Assembly (NCBI GenBank): GCA_025617745.1
Contig: CM046873.1
Location: 31,753,101 to 31,817,100, forward strand
Origin: Heliocidaris erythrogramma
Taxonomy: Eukaryota; Echinodermata; Echinoidea; Camarodonta; Echinometridae
Length of the DNA stretch: 64,000 nucleotides
Direction of reading: 5' to 3'
Shown: piece after piece, positions 22,994 to 33,700 of the stretch
Layout: every line of letters begins with the position of its first letter
Numbering within the stretch: position 1 is the first letter of the stretch
The notes under the pieces: model-generated
What the model saw: only the letters and a program-made list of their open reading frames with translations
Databases searched by the model: none
Told to the model about the DNA's origin: nothing
Translations under genes and position numbers: made by a program

Positions 22994-23264
22994 CTTGAAA
23001 TGAACCCCTCAAGCAAGCAACGCAAATCTCAAACACACATTCTGGTAAAGGAAAGAAAGGGAAGATGCCAAGCTGTGCATCTTTATTCTGTACAAAATGC
23101 ATCGCCCCCCAAAAAAAATTTCTCTTAGATAGCCCCCTAACATAACACCCCCCCCCCCCCCCCCACCAACGGTATGAGCCCCCCTAACCAAGCCACACGA
23201 ACCACTAGAGTTCAAAAACAGCATCTGGTAAAGGAAAGAAAGGGAAGATGCCAAGCTGTGCATT
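22950..23264. repeat. Poly(C)-led tandem duplication, 183-bp offset
   Basis: A C41 run (22,950-22,990) and a C17 run (23,148-23,164) each precede a related segment. The block 'tctggtaaaggaaagaaagg' with the next 20 bases (23,041-23,080) recurs identically at 23,224-23,263. The sequence between run and block is more diverged. Confidence 0.75.
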
Positions 23265-23911
23265 ATGAGGAGACAGTGATTTCCCACGTTAGTCATAGAT
23301 GTTCGCAGAGTCAGTGATAACACCTCTCAACAATGCTTGTTGTGTGCGGAGAGTTACACTGTATGAAACATGGATATTTTTAGGCAAAGTATGCCGTAAA
23401 ATACTTCTACTCATTCACGATCAGCTGTTTTGCGTTAAAATGGTGTCAAGTTATAGGCTGTTCTTGCTTTTTGTCTGTTTTTTTTCACGTTCACACAATC
23501 ATACCAGATCGACCTTCAGAAATTGAGGTTTTGAGATTGTTAAGTTTTCTATGTTTTGCACTATGTTGATATATTTTTATTCAGACTTCCAGATTCATTC
23601 ACATCTTACAACAAAATGAACCAAGTACAGCACAGTCACACAGTGTACATTTCAGATATACATGTACATTAAGCATGTATAGCAGTCCTACAATCATATG
23701 TACTACCTGTATCAATATTCATTTTAATTTATAAGAGGATGGGTAATGATCTCTTATTTCAGTAGACATTGCACATTATTTATTGAACCGGACTTCATTT
23801 GATCCTGTGTAGTCAGCAAACTTCCGTGTTGCAAAATTTGGTAGTTTGCAACAAGCATGATCTTACAACAGATGCTGTTGTTGATTTTGTTTAGTTGAAA
23901 GTAGCCATAGT

Positions 23912-24244
23912 CATGGGCGCACATCCAGGGGGGGGGGGGGTGAAAATTTGATGATGACATATCGTGTAGACGCACTCGGAGCTGTATACATGACATGTCG
24001 TCACACGTCTAGCGACCCCCTGCAGTTTCCTCTGTTGTTACGCCATAGGGAGGGGGCGGACCAAAAAAAATTATCTTTTTTATTTTTTATGGATAAACGG
24101 AGACGAAAATTTATGAATACCCAGGGTAATTATATTCTTTGTTTACTAAGCTTTACGTCAATATATGGTTTTTTTGGGTCAGGCTGAGGTCTTTAAATCA
24201 TGTGCCCCCCCAAAAAAAAATTTCAAAATGGATTTGCGCCACTG
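23912..24244. mobile_element. 333-bp hAT-type MITE with perfect 8-bp target duplication
   Basis: GCCATAGT occurs immediately outside both ends (23,904-23,911 and 24,245-24,252), the 8-bp duplication expected of hAT transposases. The termini are short inverted repeats (CATGGGCGCACATCC and the reverse complement of GGATTTGCGCCACTG), followed inward by a G13 run on the left and a C7/A9 run on the right. No transposase is present, so it is a non-autonomous copy. Confidence 0.8.
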
Positions 24245-24420
24245 GCCATAGTTAACCAAGTTTGCACTAAAGTTACCTTTTTCTTTGATAGAACTTTTAA
24301 AAAAATCTTAAGAACCATACAATCATTTTAAGTAACTTATAGAGTTTTCTGATGATGTAGTCTCAGTCAAGCGCCATATGTATTTTCATCCAGTTTTTCA
24401 TCTTGTATGTTGTCAGTTTG

Positions 24421-24491
24421 TAGCCAGAAGGGCGTTAACTCATATACTTTAACACAGAGTTAAAATCCTTCTGACACTGATCAGACGATAT
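24421..24491. repeat. 85-bp palindromic dispersed repeat, copy 2
   Basis: 'agccagaagggcgttaactc' and 'acacagagttaaaatccttct' correspond to both arms of the copy at 17,439, followed by the shared 'cagacgatat'. The right arm has diverged. It ends ~80 bp before a phosphatase exon. Confidence 0.65.
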
Positions 24492-24572
24492 GAACATGTG
24501 CTTGGACTTAAAGACTTGAGGAGTTCTCCTTATATCTAATTTCTTTTCCCATATTTTCTTTGCCCCATTCAG

Positions 24573-24747
24573 ATCACCATCAAGGAGCTCCTTACTACTG
24601 CATGCAAGACCGAACCTGACCCTGGCAGTGAGGTGATAGTCTACGATCAAGGCACACTCGATATTACCTGCCTCACTGCAGACACTTTCCTTAGTGTCCT
24701 CCTGGCAAAGCTCAATGAGAGCTTTAAGACTGTCTCCTTACTAGCAG
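24573..24747 (+). CDS. DUSP8/16: DUSP exon: C-terminal half of rhodanese domain
   Basis: The exon opens after 'ccccattcag' and closes at 'gcag|gtaag'. It encodes 58 codons plus one base, beginning ITIKELL and containing VIVYDQGTLD and FLSVLLAKLNESF. These line up with the segment of vertebrate DUSP8 that reads VVVYDQSTRD and FLSILLSKLDGCF. This domain binds the MAP kinase and keeps the enzyme inactive until substrate docks. It ends in phase 1. Confidence 0.93.
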
Positions 24748-27700
24748 GTAAGAAAATCAGAACATTTTTTCCTTTCATTTTGTTGATAAGTTGATTATTT
24801 CTTGCAAAAAAATGACTTGTTTTCTCTGAAGTTTACAAGATTTAAAAAAGTGGTTGCACAATCATGGAGTAGTTTTTTCGCCTCATAATATCTTGGAGGA
24901 AGGAGACTATAGAGTAAGTATCCTATCAACTTTTTTTTTGTTTACCAGTAGTATTTTGTTTTGTTTAATGGTCAATGTTGTACTCATTTGTTGACTGGAT
25001 GTTGTTATCTGTTGTTGTTTATTGATAGATGTTAGTTATTTTAGATTTTTCTTTTGAAATGGTTACCCAGTATTTCATTTGGGACACCTCTCTGTTTTTA
25101 TATGGGGTGAAACCTTGTATTCTATGCTTACTGGTAGTTTTTTTTATCAAAGCTTATATGGATATGCAGGTAAGAGAACTACATGTATTAATTCAATGTT
25201 TCAGTATTTATGTCTGGTGTAAATTTTTGTCTCAAGTTTGTTTCAGCTAGGGACAGATGCCATGAAATGAGAGAAAATAGATTTGTAAAGTGTAAATTAA
25301 GCAAGGCCTTCCATGTGATTGGCCCTGTGTATTAAAGATACAGTAGAGTTCTGGTCATGCAATTACATTGTGAAAGAAACTATCTCAAAGCAATTGGGAA
25401 AGGTTGACCATGTCTACATAAGAATTGTTTTATACTATGTGGCCTTTAAAATCATCAAAATAGATAAGAAATTAACCCAATCTCACTGAAAACCACGTGT
25501 TCTTCACACAGAAATGGGTACATGTGTACTACACACACAAGTGGAATGAATGCTCCGCCCGAACATTTCAGTTATTTCTAGTCATATATTTAAATAGAGC
25601 ATTTGAAGCGCAATCATTTTCAGGGAGTGTTTCTATTATGATGTTCTTCCAAACTGACATAAAAAGAATGAGAAAGCTCACAAATTATTGTACACCTTTC
25701 CCAGAACTCAAGATTTCCTTTATGACCAATGAATGGTGTAATTCCCATAAGCTTAATACAGGGAGAACCCGGTTCTGTAGGCAAGTGATGTAATGGCCAA
25801 GCTTTTGTTGGTTTGTATCTCCTTTACAATGTGGAAACCCGTCAACGGATACTGGTAACCAATTCCCTTCAAAATTAAGCCTTGGGGGAATGAGAAAATC
25901 CAGTGTTCAACAGGATTTATATTCACGTAATTATGTAATGAGAAAATGCAGGAGATGATGAGATATAGCTGCTCATCTCAAAGGTACAAACGAGTGACAA
26001 CAAGAAAAATAATTAAAAGATGGGGGAAGAAACCCTTGTCCGGCATAAACCATGCTAATAACATGCCACTGGGCTCTCGCTCGCTGTATTCCCTACATGT
26101 GATGAAAATCGCTATTAGAGATGGGCTCGTTATAGATGCCTCATCCCGTGCGTGGCTGCCTGCTTCATCTCGTGATGACCAAGAGAGGGCCTTTGACCAC
26201 GTCATCAGCTGGTCTCCGTAGGAAGGAGCCACGAGCGTGGAAATAACGTCTGAAATCGCTTCCCTCCTCGACTGGTCGAGAGGGACCGCTGTGTTATGAT
26301 GAGATGTGTTATGAGATTTCTTGACTCCTCGGGCAGTTCTTTTGTGATGTTATTTTGTGGAATTGTATTATAGCTTTAGCATTTTTCTTGTGGAAATGAT
26401 GTTTGTTCGGAACCATAAGGGCATTAACACAGAGTTAATGCCCCTCTGGCTCTCAACCTACCATATGTTTTCTTTGATATCTAATAAGCTTCTGGGATTG
26501 GTGATATTTGTCTATAGTATGTCTTTTGTGGGTCATTTTGTTTATTTGCATGTTTTCAGTATCATCAGCTTAAACTAATAAATTTGACAAAATTGTGAGA
26601 TTTTAATGATGTTTGATTACCTCTGACTCATTTGAATGAGTTTTAAAAGTACTGTCGTGGCATGGTTTCACGTGTTGTAATAATTGTATGAAAATGTATG
26701 ATGTAATTATGTATTTATTGAAGACAAAAGTCTGAAGTTGTGACTCATTGTAGATTACGTAATACAGTGAGCACTTATCTTCCAAGACCTTGTTATATGC
26801 AGATATCACCCTTCAATTTAATCATTACAATATTAGTTATGTTGTTTGTGTCCAGCATGCATGTATCTCAGTTTTGTTTTATCTCGTTTTAAATTAATTT
26901 TTCAGCATTGTGAATGTAGTGCAAATTAATTTCGGTTTTCTTGTATTAATGAATAATCGTTTAGTTTTGAAAATGCTTTGTAATTTCTGGTTTCTGTGTA
27001 GTTTTCAATGACAATGTAAGGAAATGCCATTGGCACTATCTAAGAGTTTAACTAAATTTGGTCTGATTAAATATTAGATCATCTATCTTGTACTGCTTAT
27101 GTAAATCCATATGTCATTATATACAAGTATGTTGCATTTTTAGGCAAAAATGAGAACTATTCTATTACTGAGCACTGAGGAGATATATGAGACATAAGGC
27201 ATTTCCAATCTTGAAGTGGTTACGATTACAAATGCATCTTGTAAATCAATCAACGTTGGGGATTTTCATAATGACATCATACATATGCATCACCCAGGCT
27301 TATGTTACATGTAGGATATCTAATGATGAATAATGACTATTATCCAACTTTGATGAGCTCATCATTATGTAAGTTAACCACTAATTTAGACGATTACTCA
27401 CAAGAAGCCAGTTGAAGGGAATCATCTCAGACAAGTCGACACACCCCTCAGCTCCGTGGTTATAAATTAAGCTTCCTTTATTAATTTCATGGCTTTTGTC
27501 TTTGTTTTATCCTTGTATGTAGAGGGTTTTTAATTAATAGCAACCTTCGTACATGAACCTACATAAATGTTACATCTACATATGTGTGTTACTGTGATAG
27601 GTTGATCAAGGGACCTACCAGTATATTGTATTCTATGAACTTTTATGACATATAGGCCTACTGGTATTCACATCGAATTATCAGTTGATAGTTGTTTGGC

Positions 27701-30700
27701 TAATAACATTTTTTTTGTTATTGCCTTTGATATAGTTCTGTGTTACATAGCTTTATCAGTGATTCTTGTTCATGATGACAATTTTTGTTTTTCTTTGAAA
27801 AGTTTTTTTTAACGATTTCTGATATATGCATGAAAAAGTTGCTCTGCTCATATATGGTCGTCATATAGTTTTCTATTTCCGATTGGTTTTGTAAAGTCTG
27901 TAAAGTGTTTGTTAATTTGTCTCATAAAGTATTTGTGATAAATGTTTGTGAATACATGTAACTGTATGCAGGTGGTAAAAGTTGAAACGTTCAACCATTT
28001 GAGGACATATTTGATTGTTTATGCTTGAGTTAAAATATTTATGGAATTTGAGGCATATGGAAGTGAATATGTTGAGGAATATATTCCAGTATGCTGGAAT
28101 CATACAGCTATAGCAATGTATAAAGGTATGATAACATATTCCATTTTCTAAGCTTTAGATATTGGAAGTGTTGGAGGGCATATTGAATAGAATATTTTAT
28201 TGAATACACATATTCCAGTATGCTGGAAACATACAGCTGTAGCAACTATATATATAGTTCGATGTTCTCCTCTTTATGAATGCACTGCTGGATTATGAAC
28301 GTTGATAAGTGCCTGAGGGATATGTATTTCTGAAACCCTGGTATCCATCTGCCATCTTTTGGATCAATTAATGGATGTCATATCTTTCAATAACATACCC
28401 CATAACGACAAGGAATAGCCTGGAATATACCACAGCAGTATATTTCCCCTGGAATAGCTCTGTGTGTGTTGGTGAATAGTCAGTGCACAGTGGGTGAACA
28501 CATTCAATGGATGGGACACACTCATGCAGAGCAGGCACTGGTAATGTATTTGTGTAAAGGAGGGGAAGTGCCAGATTGGCTTGTAGCTGGATGACATCAT
28601 CATGCTGCGCTGTGATTGGTCAGCACCTGGGATGACTCATCCTGGGGTTGTCCTCTCTCTCTCTCTCTCTCTCTCTGCACAGCTGATTACAGATCTCCTC
28701 TATGTGTGTATGTAATGACTGTGTTTACTATACACCCTGTGTGTCAGAGGGCTATCTCCATGTAAGGCATAGAGTACCTCGCACTGCCAGGATCTCGCTA
28801 GGTACACTCATCCCCTTTACCCCTATGACTGTACCAGAAGCGCCCTTTCTTCTCTCTTCCTCGTTCGTTTGTATCATACCCCTCGAGCGGAATAGAACGA
28901 GAGTGTCCCCACCAATTTGCTCGCGATTCATTGTTGACTAGAGCCTCGCTGCTAGGGAGACACAAGTTGCTCAATCGTGGTAGAGAGAGGACTTATTTTT
29001 GCTAAAGCTCCACGAAAGACGCTCCGTCGTTGAGGAATCATACATGGTTCACCATTGCCTTGATCACGTTGAAAGATAGTTTGGCGTTTTGGAGCGCAAC
29101 TTTCTCCGCAGCCCAATGTTACTGGATTTTTAGTTGTGGATTTAAATAAACCAACCATGGTTATCCAAGTCGAGAGGAACGTGAAAACAGTCGCCGCAGG
29201 CGGTAAGGATATTACCTACATATACCAAAAACATATGTATTTATAAGTCTTCATCATGTTAATCGACTTGTATGTAGATAAACATTGTACATTTCATCAA
29301 CAACCTACAGGGAAAAAATTATTTTCTTTCTGTGTATATTTCATCTAAGAAACATGTCGTTTTACCTGTGTCAATATATTTGGTATATTTCATCTGTATA
29401 TTTCATAACCTGTAGTACAGGCCTATATGATCATATTGATCATGATGATACATATAATTATTTTACATACATGTATGTGTATTGGGAAATATTGAAAAAT
29501 ATCAAAGTTAAGCAAAAGACAGAAAGACTTCTGTATTGTGAGCTCATATAAATGCATTAATTCTGCAACAAATATCACTTCACAAGTGGAATTTGTTAAC
29601 AAGGAGTTTTTAAAATGCTTTCAGTCTAAGTTTTGAAATAGAATTTTCTACTTTCTTTGTAATGAAAGCTACAGCTATTTGTATTAGTTAGATTTGTTCT
29701 AATGTCTATGAGGGATATATGTATTAAAAATCAATATACACATGCATAACCTTTGTATATTATCATCTCATACATTTCATGATAAGATATATTATTCCTA
29801 GAAAATACTAAATATACATACATGTATTTGGCAATCATGAAGATTTTGAAACACATTTGTATACTCTTGTGCCAAAACAACAAATCAATTCAATGTTGTT
29901 GCTACCTACACTCCGGGTATACATTTAGAAAACTTTGAATAAGTTTCTTCTGTCCAAATCCCTTATTTCTTGTAAAATTATAATGTAGATGATTTGATTT
30001 TCATTTCAATAGAAAAATTTCAGAAGTTTCCTCCCCATTTATTGTTTCTTTGATATTTGATTTGTATATATCATAACTTATAAAGAGTATGTAAATGCAG
30101 CTGCATTTGTGTATATTTAAAAATCAAAAATAGTAAATGAGTAGCCAAATATTCCGCTTAATTGCCTAAATTCCACAAACAATCAAACCCTTTCAAACCT
30201 AGTCTTTTTTTCTTTGGTCTTCAGTTTGTGTATATTTCATAAGATGAATATATATTTTCATACAGTATTTAGGACAGAGTAAGTTGGGATATTTATGCTT
30301 TGCTTGTCAACATCAAACTCCTTTTCTTGTTGGATAAAATAGGTTGATGTGTAGACTATCTGTGTTTCATTTTCTCTTCAATTTATGTTAGAGTAATATA
30401 TCCATTCAATTGAAGAATATTCAGCTTTGGGGGAAAGTTGTAAATTTGGCACTGTTTTACTTGGCGTATGACATATTCTTTGGTATAAACAGAGGGTTTG
30501 TGATTATGTCATACCATATAAAGGGTTTTTCTCTCTCCGCTCTCCAGCGTAATGTATGATGTAGTAACCCTAAGTACTTGGTTTTTCCTGTGGGCCGAGG
30601 TTAAACGCATATCGACGCACTTCCTTTTATTGTGGATGGAGTAGACTGGTGTAATCCAGATAATAGTGAGAGTGATAGAGGAGAGAGACGTTACCTCAGG

Positions 30701-33700
30701 GAGTTTGGAATTATTATCTATACAAAACCATTGTTTCCTTTTGGCCTCTCTTTCTTTCATTGACTCTCTCTCTCTCTCTCTTTGTAGCACTGTCTCTCTA
30801 TTTTCTTTATGGAATTTCCCCATCTCATTATCTCCCATTGTTTTGATCTCTTTCCCTAGATGTTCTCACACTCTTTCTCTATCTCTCGTTTTCTCTCTCT
30901 CTCTCTCTGATACTTGGACTTCAACGCTTATACACAAACTTTTATAAGTTTGATACATGAGGCCAACTATGTACCTCGCCTTTCCTTCTCTTTCTCTCTC
31001 TCTGCCTTTCTCTCTGTCTCTCTATCTCAGTCTAAATGTATCTATCTCTGTATAAATGTACATGTAGGCCTGTGTGTATCTCTCTCTCTCTCTCTTTCTC
31101 ACTCTCACTCTCACTTTTTATCTCCACCTTTCTATCCCACACTCTCCGTCCGGTATATGTATAGGTATCGAGAGACAGAAAGTGAGCTTTAGACCCTCCC
31201 ATGGGTTTCCTCCCTAATATGGTCATGTAAACGTCCGTTGTAGAGTTCCTACTATTGTCTTGTTGACTTTGATTACAATTGGGGATATTCCGGTTGATGA
31301 GTATGGTCTTACGATGTACATTGTTCCGCAGTAACGAGCAGATATTGTTACGAGGCTCTCATGCATAAAACATGGAAGAATGGATTGACGTTAATCATTA
31401 TGACCAGTGATATGACGTCTTTGTATGATCGTAAAAATTTGAATCATATCTAGTAAGATTTTTAAGATTAATCAGGAGTTTGTTTTTTATAATGGACAAG
31501 TATAAATATATGTGTATGTTAAGAAGTACTACTTAGGCTCCTTATTCTATGAATAATATTTCTGTTACCACTACCAGTATGAGTCGGTATGATTCTATTT
31601 TTTAAGAGTTTGCAACTTTGCAAATTACATTCTGTACTCTTGGATTTGAAATCATTTGTAATATGATTTTCTTTACTTCTTTGTCTCTTGCCAGCTAAGT
31701 GTAAAAAGTTTGTTATGATTATGGAAAGAAAAATCAGTTATTGTTGATGGTTGCATTAATATGTTGATAGTTGATAACATATTTACTCTAGGTCTGTTGA
31801 TGGAATATGTATTTGTGATGAAATGAGATGGATTAATATCACTCGTGTTTGTTGAGCCTTTTGTATGGGATGATTCACTGTGAATTAATCCATTGACTGC
31901 TGAACTTTGTCATTCCCATGGAATTAACACAGGAACCACCCACTTCCCACAGGCAATGGGTTAAGCATGTACTGAATTTCAAAATAAATTTGTCTTCTTC
32001 TCCCTATCATAGGTGGCTACACATCATTCCAGTCTTGTTTCCCGTACCTCTGTGAGTCGCAGAACCGTCCCCCTTGCCCCGCCCGTGCCCCCCTCTCACA
32101 GCCCTGTCTACCGGTGTCCAACACGGGCCCCACCCGTGTGCTGGGATTCTTATACCTTGGATCACAACAGGTAAGTAAATGGTGATAAGAAATTGGCTTT
32201 AATCCATTAAATACTAAGCCTGAGATAACTCTGTCTGTAGTCAATATAAAATGTGTGTCGTCAAATTGTACATCTTAATCAAAGGGTATAAAAAGGGTTA
32301 ATTGTAGTGTGTGGGTTGTGAGGAGAGAATAAAAGTCTGTTTACTGTGCTCTTTTATTTATAGATATTGATTATTTTGGATGAGGCATTGTATGTCTTTC
32401 CACTTTTTCTGTTATGGTAGATTGAAAATAAACAAAAGTTTCCCCCAAAATGAAAAATTTACATATGCATGCCTTGAAATTATCCAGTGTACGATCATGA
32501 AAGTAAGCATAGTCTGCACTTTCCAATACGGGTGAAAATAATCAACTCTGAAGTAGTCCATGTTAAGACATACATGCAGGGCCTATATTCTATCTATCTA
32601 CCAGGGCCATATGTCTCAGTGCCTTGAGCCAAGGCTAGATGGATGAGTCATAGGGGGAGAGAGAGAGATAGAGAGCAGGAGTGCAAACTTGTCATATCCT
32701 GATCAAATAGGTTCAGCCAGAAGAATAGCCCTGTACTGGCTTGGGGGTTATCAGCTTATAACACAGGCCTACACGTATATAAGGCTAAGATTAGACATGG
32801 TGTACAGTGATACACTTACATTGTACCTAGGCTTGTATAATGACAATTATGATAAATTATGTATATTCACTTCACAACTGTTTTATCAAAATCATACCTT
32901 GGAAGTGGTTTTAAAGTTATACAAAACTTTGCATTTATAAAAATGAATTATATTCTATGTGAAAGGCTCAGTGCACCTCTTAGAGAACATGGATAGTTGA
33001 AAAGATACAGTCATTTAAATTGTAAAATTGTGATGAAAAACAAGATTTGTCTATCAGATATAAATATAATATCCTACAAAACTGACTTTGCATGATTAAC
33101 ATGTACATGTAGGTGTATGCCATATGTGTATGTCCTCATTGCAAGAAGGGTGTAAATACATACTATATCCTTCAGAGTTAACATCCTTCTTCCTCTCAAC
33201 AGACTGTATGAAAATATTTAGGAGGGTTATAATTTTTATAAATTTTCCTTTTTTTTTTTTTATCTGACAGGATGTGATGTCGGAGGAGTGCCTGAAGAAT
33301 TATGGGATCAACTATGTCCTCAACGTCAGCCGGTCTTGTCCAATCCCAGAGTTCCTTCCCCAGACCCACTTCCATCGGATACCAGTCCGGGACAACCACA
33401 GCGAGAAGATCCTCCCCTGGTTCGACGAGGCGCTCGAGTTTATCGGTGAGTGTTAAAATCGCAAAATGTACAATAATATCTTATTGACAAATTAACCGAC
33501 TTTACAGACAGGACATTATTTTTTTTTTTTTCACATTTTTTAAACATTCATGTAGTATACCACCTTCAGAAAATGTCATCAAAATTCTTTTATACAGGAG
33601 ATACTGCACATAAAAAAATTGTAGTCATTTTGTGACTTTGAACAGAAAAGTTCCATGCACTTGATTCTGCCACTTGTGCAATTAGCTGCCAAGCCTGTGC

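Noticed and set aside
22875-23323. Gly-rich frames
   Set aside because: Generated by the poly(C) runs read from the minus strand.
1-24572. First coding exon of DUSP8/16
   Set aside because: Searched for the expected D-x-R-P-F-x-E-Y-N and K-x-x-x-R-R-L motifs by eye and found no convincing match. It may be outside the window.
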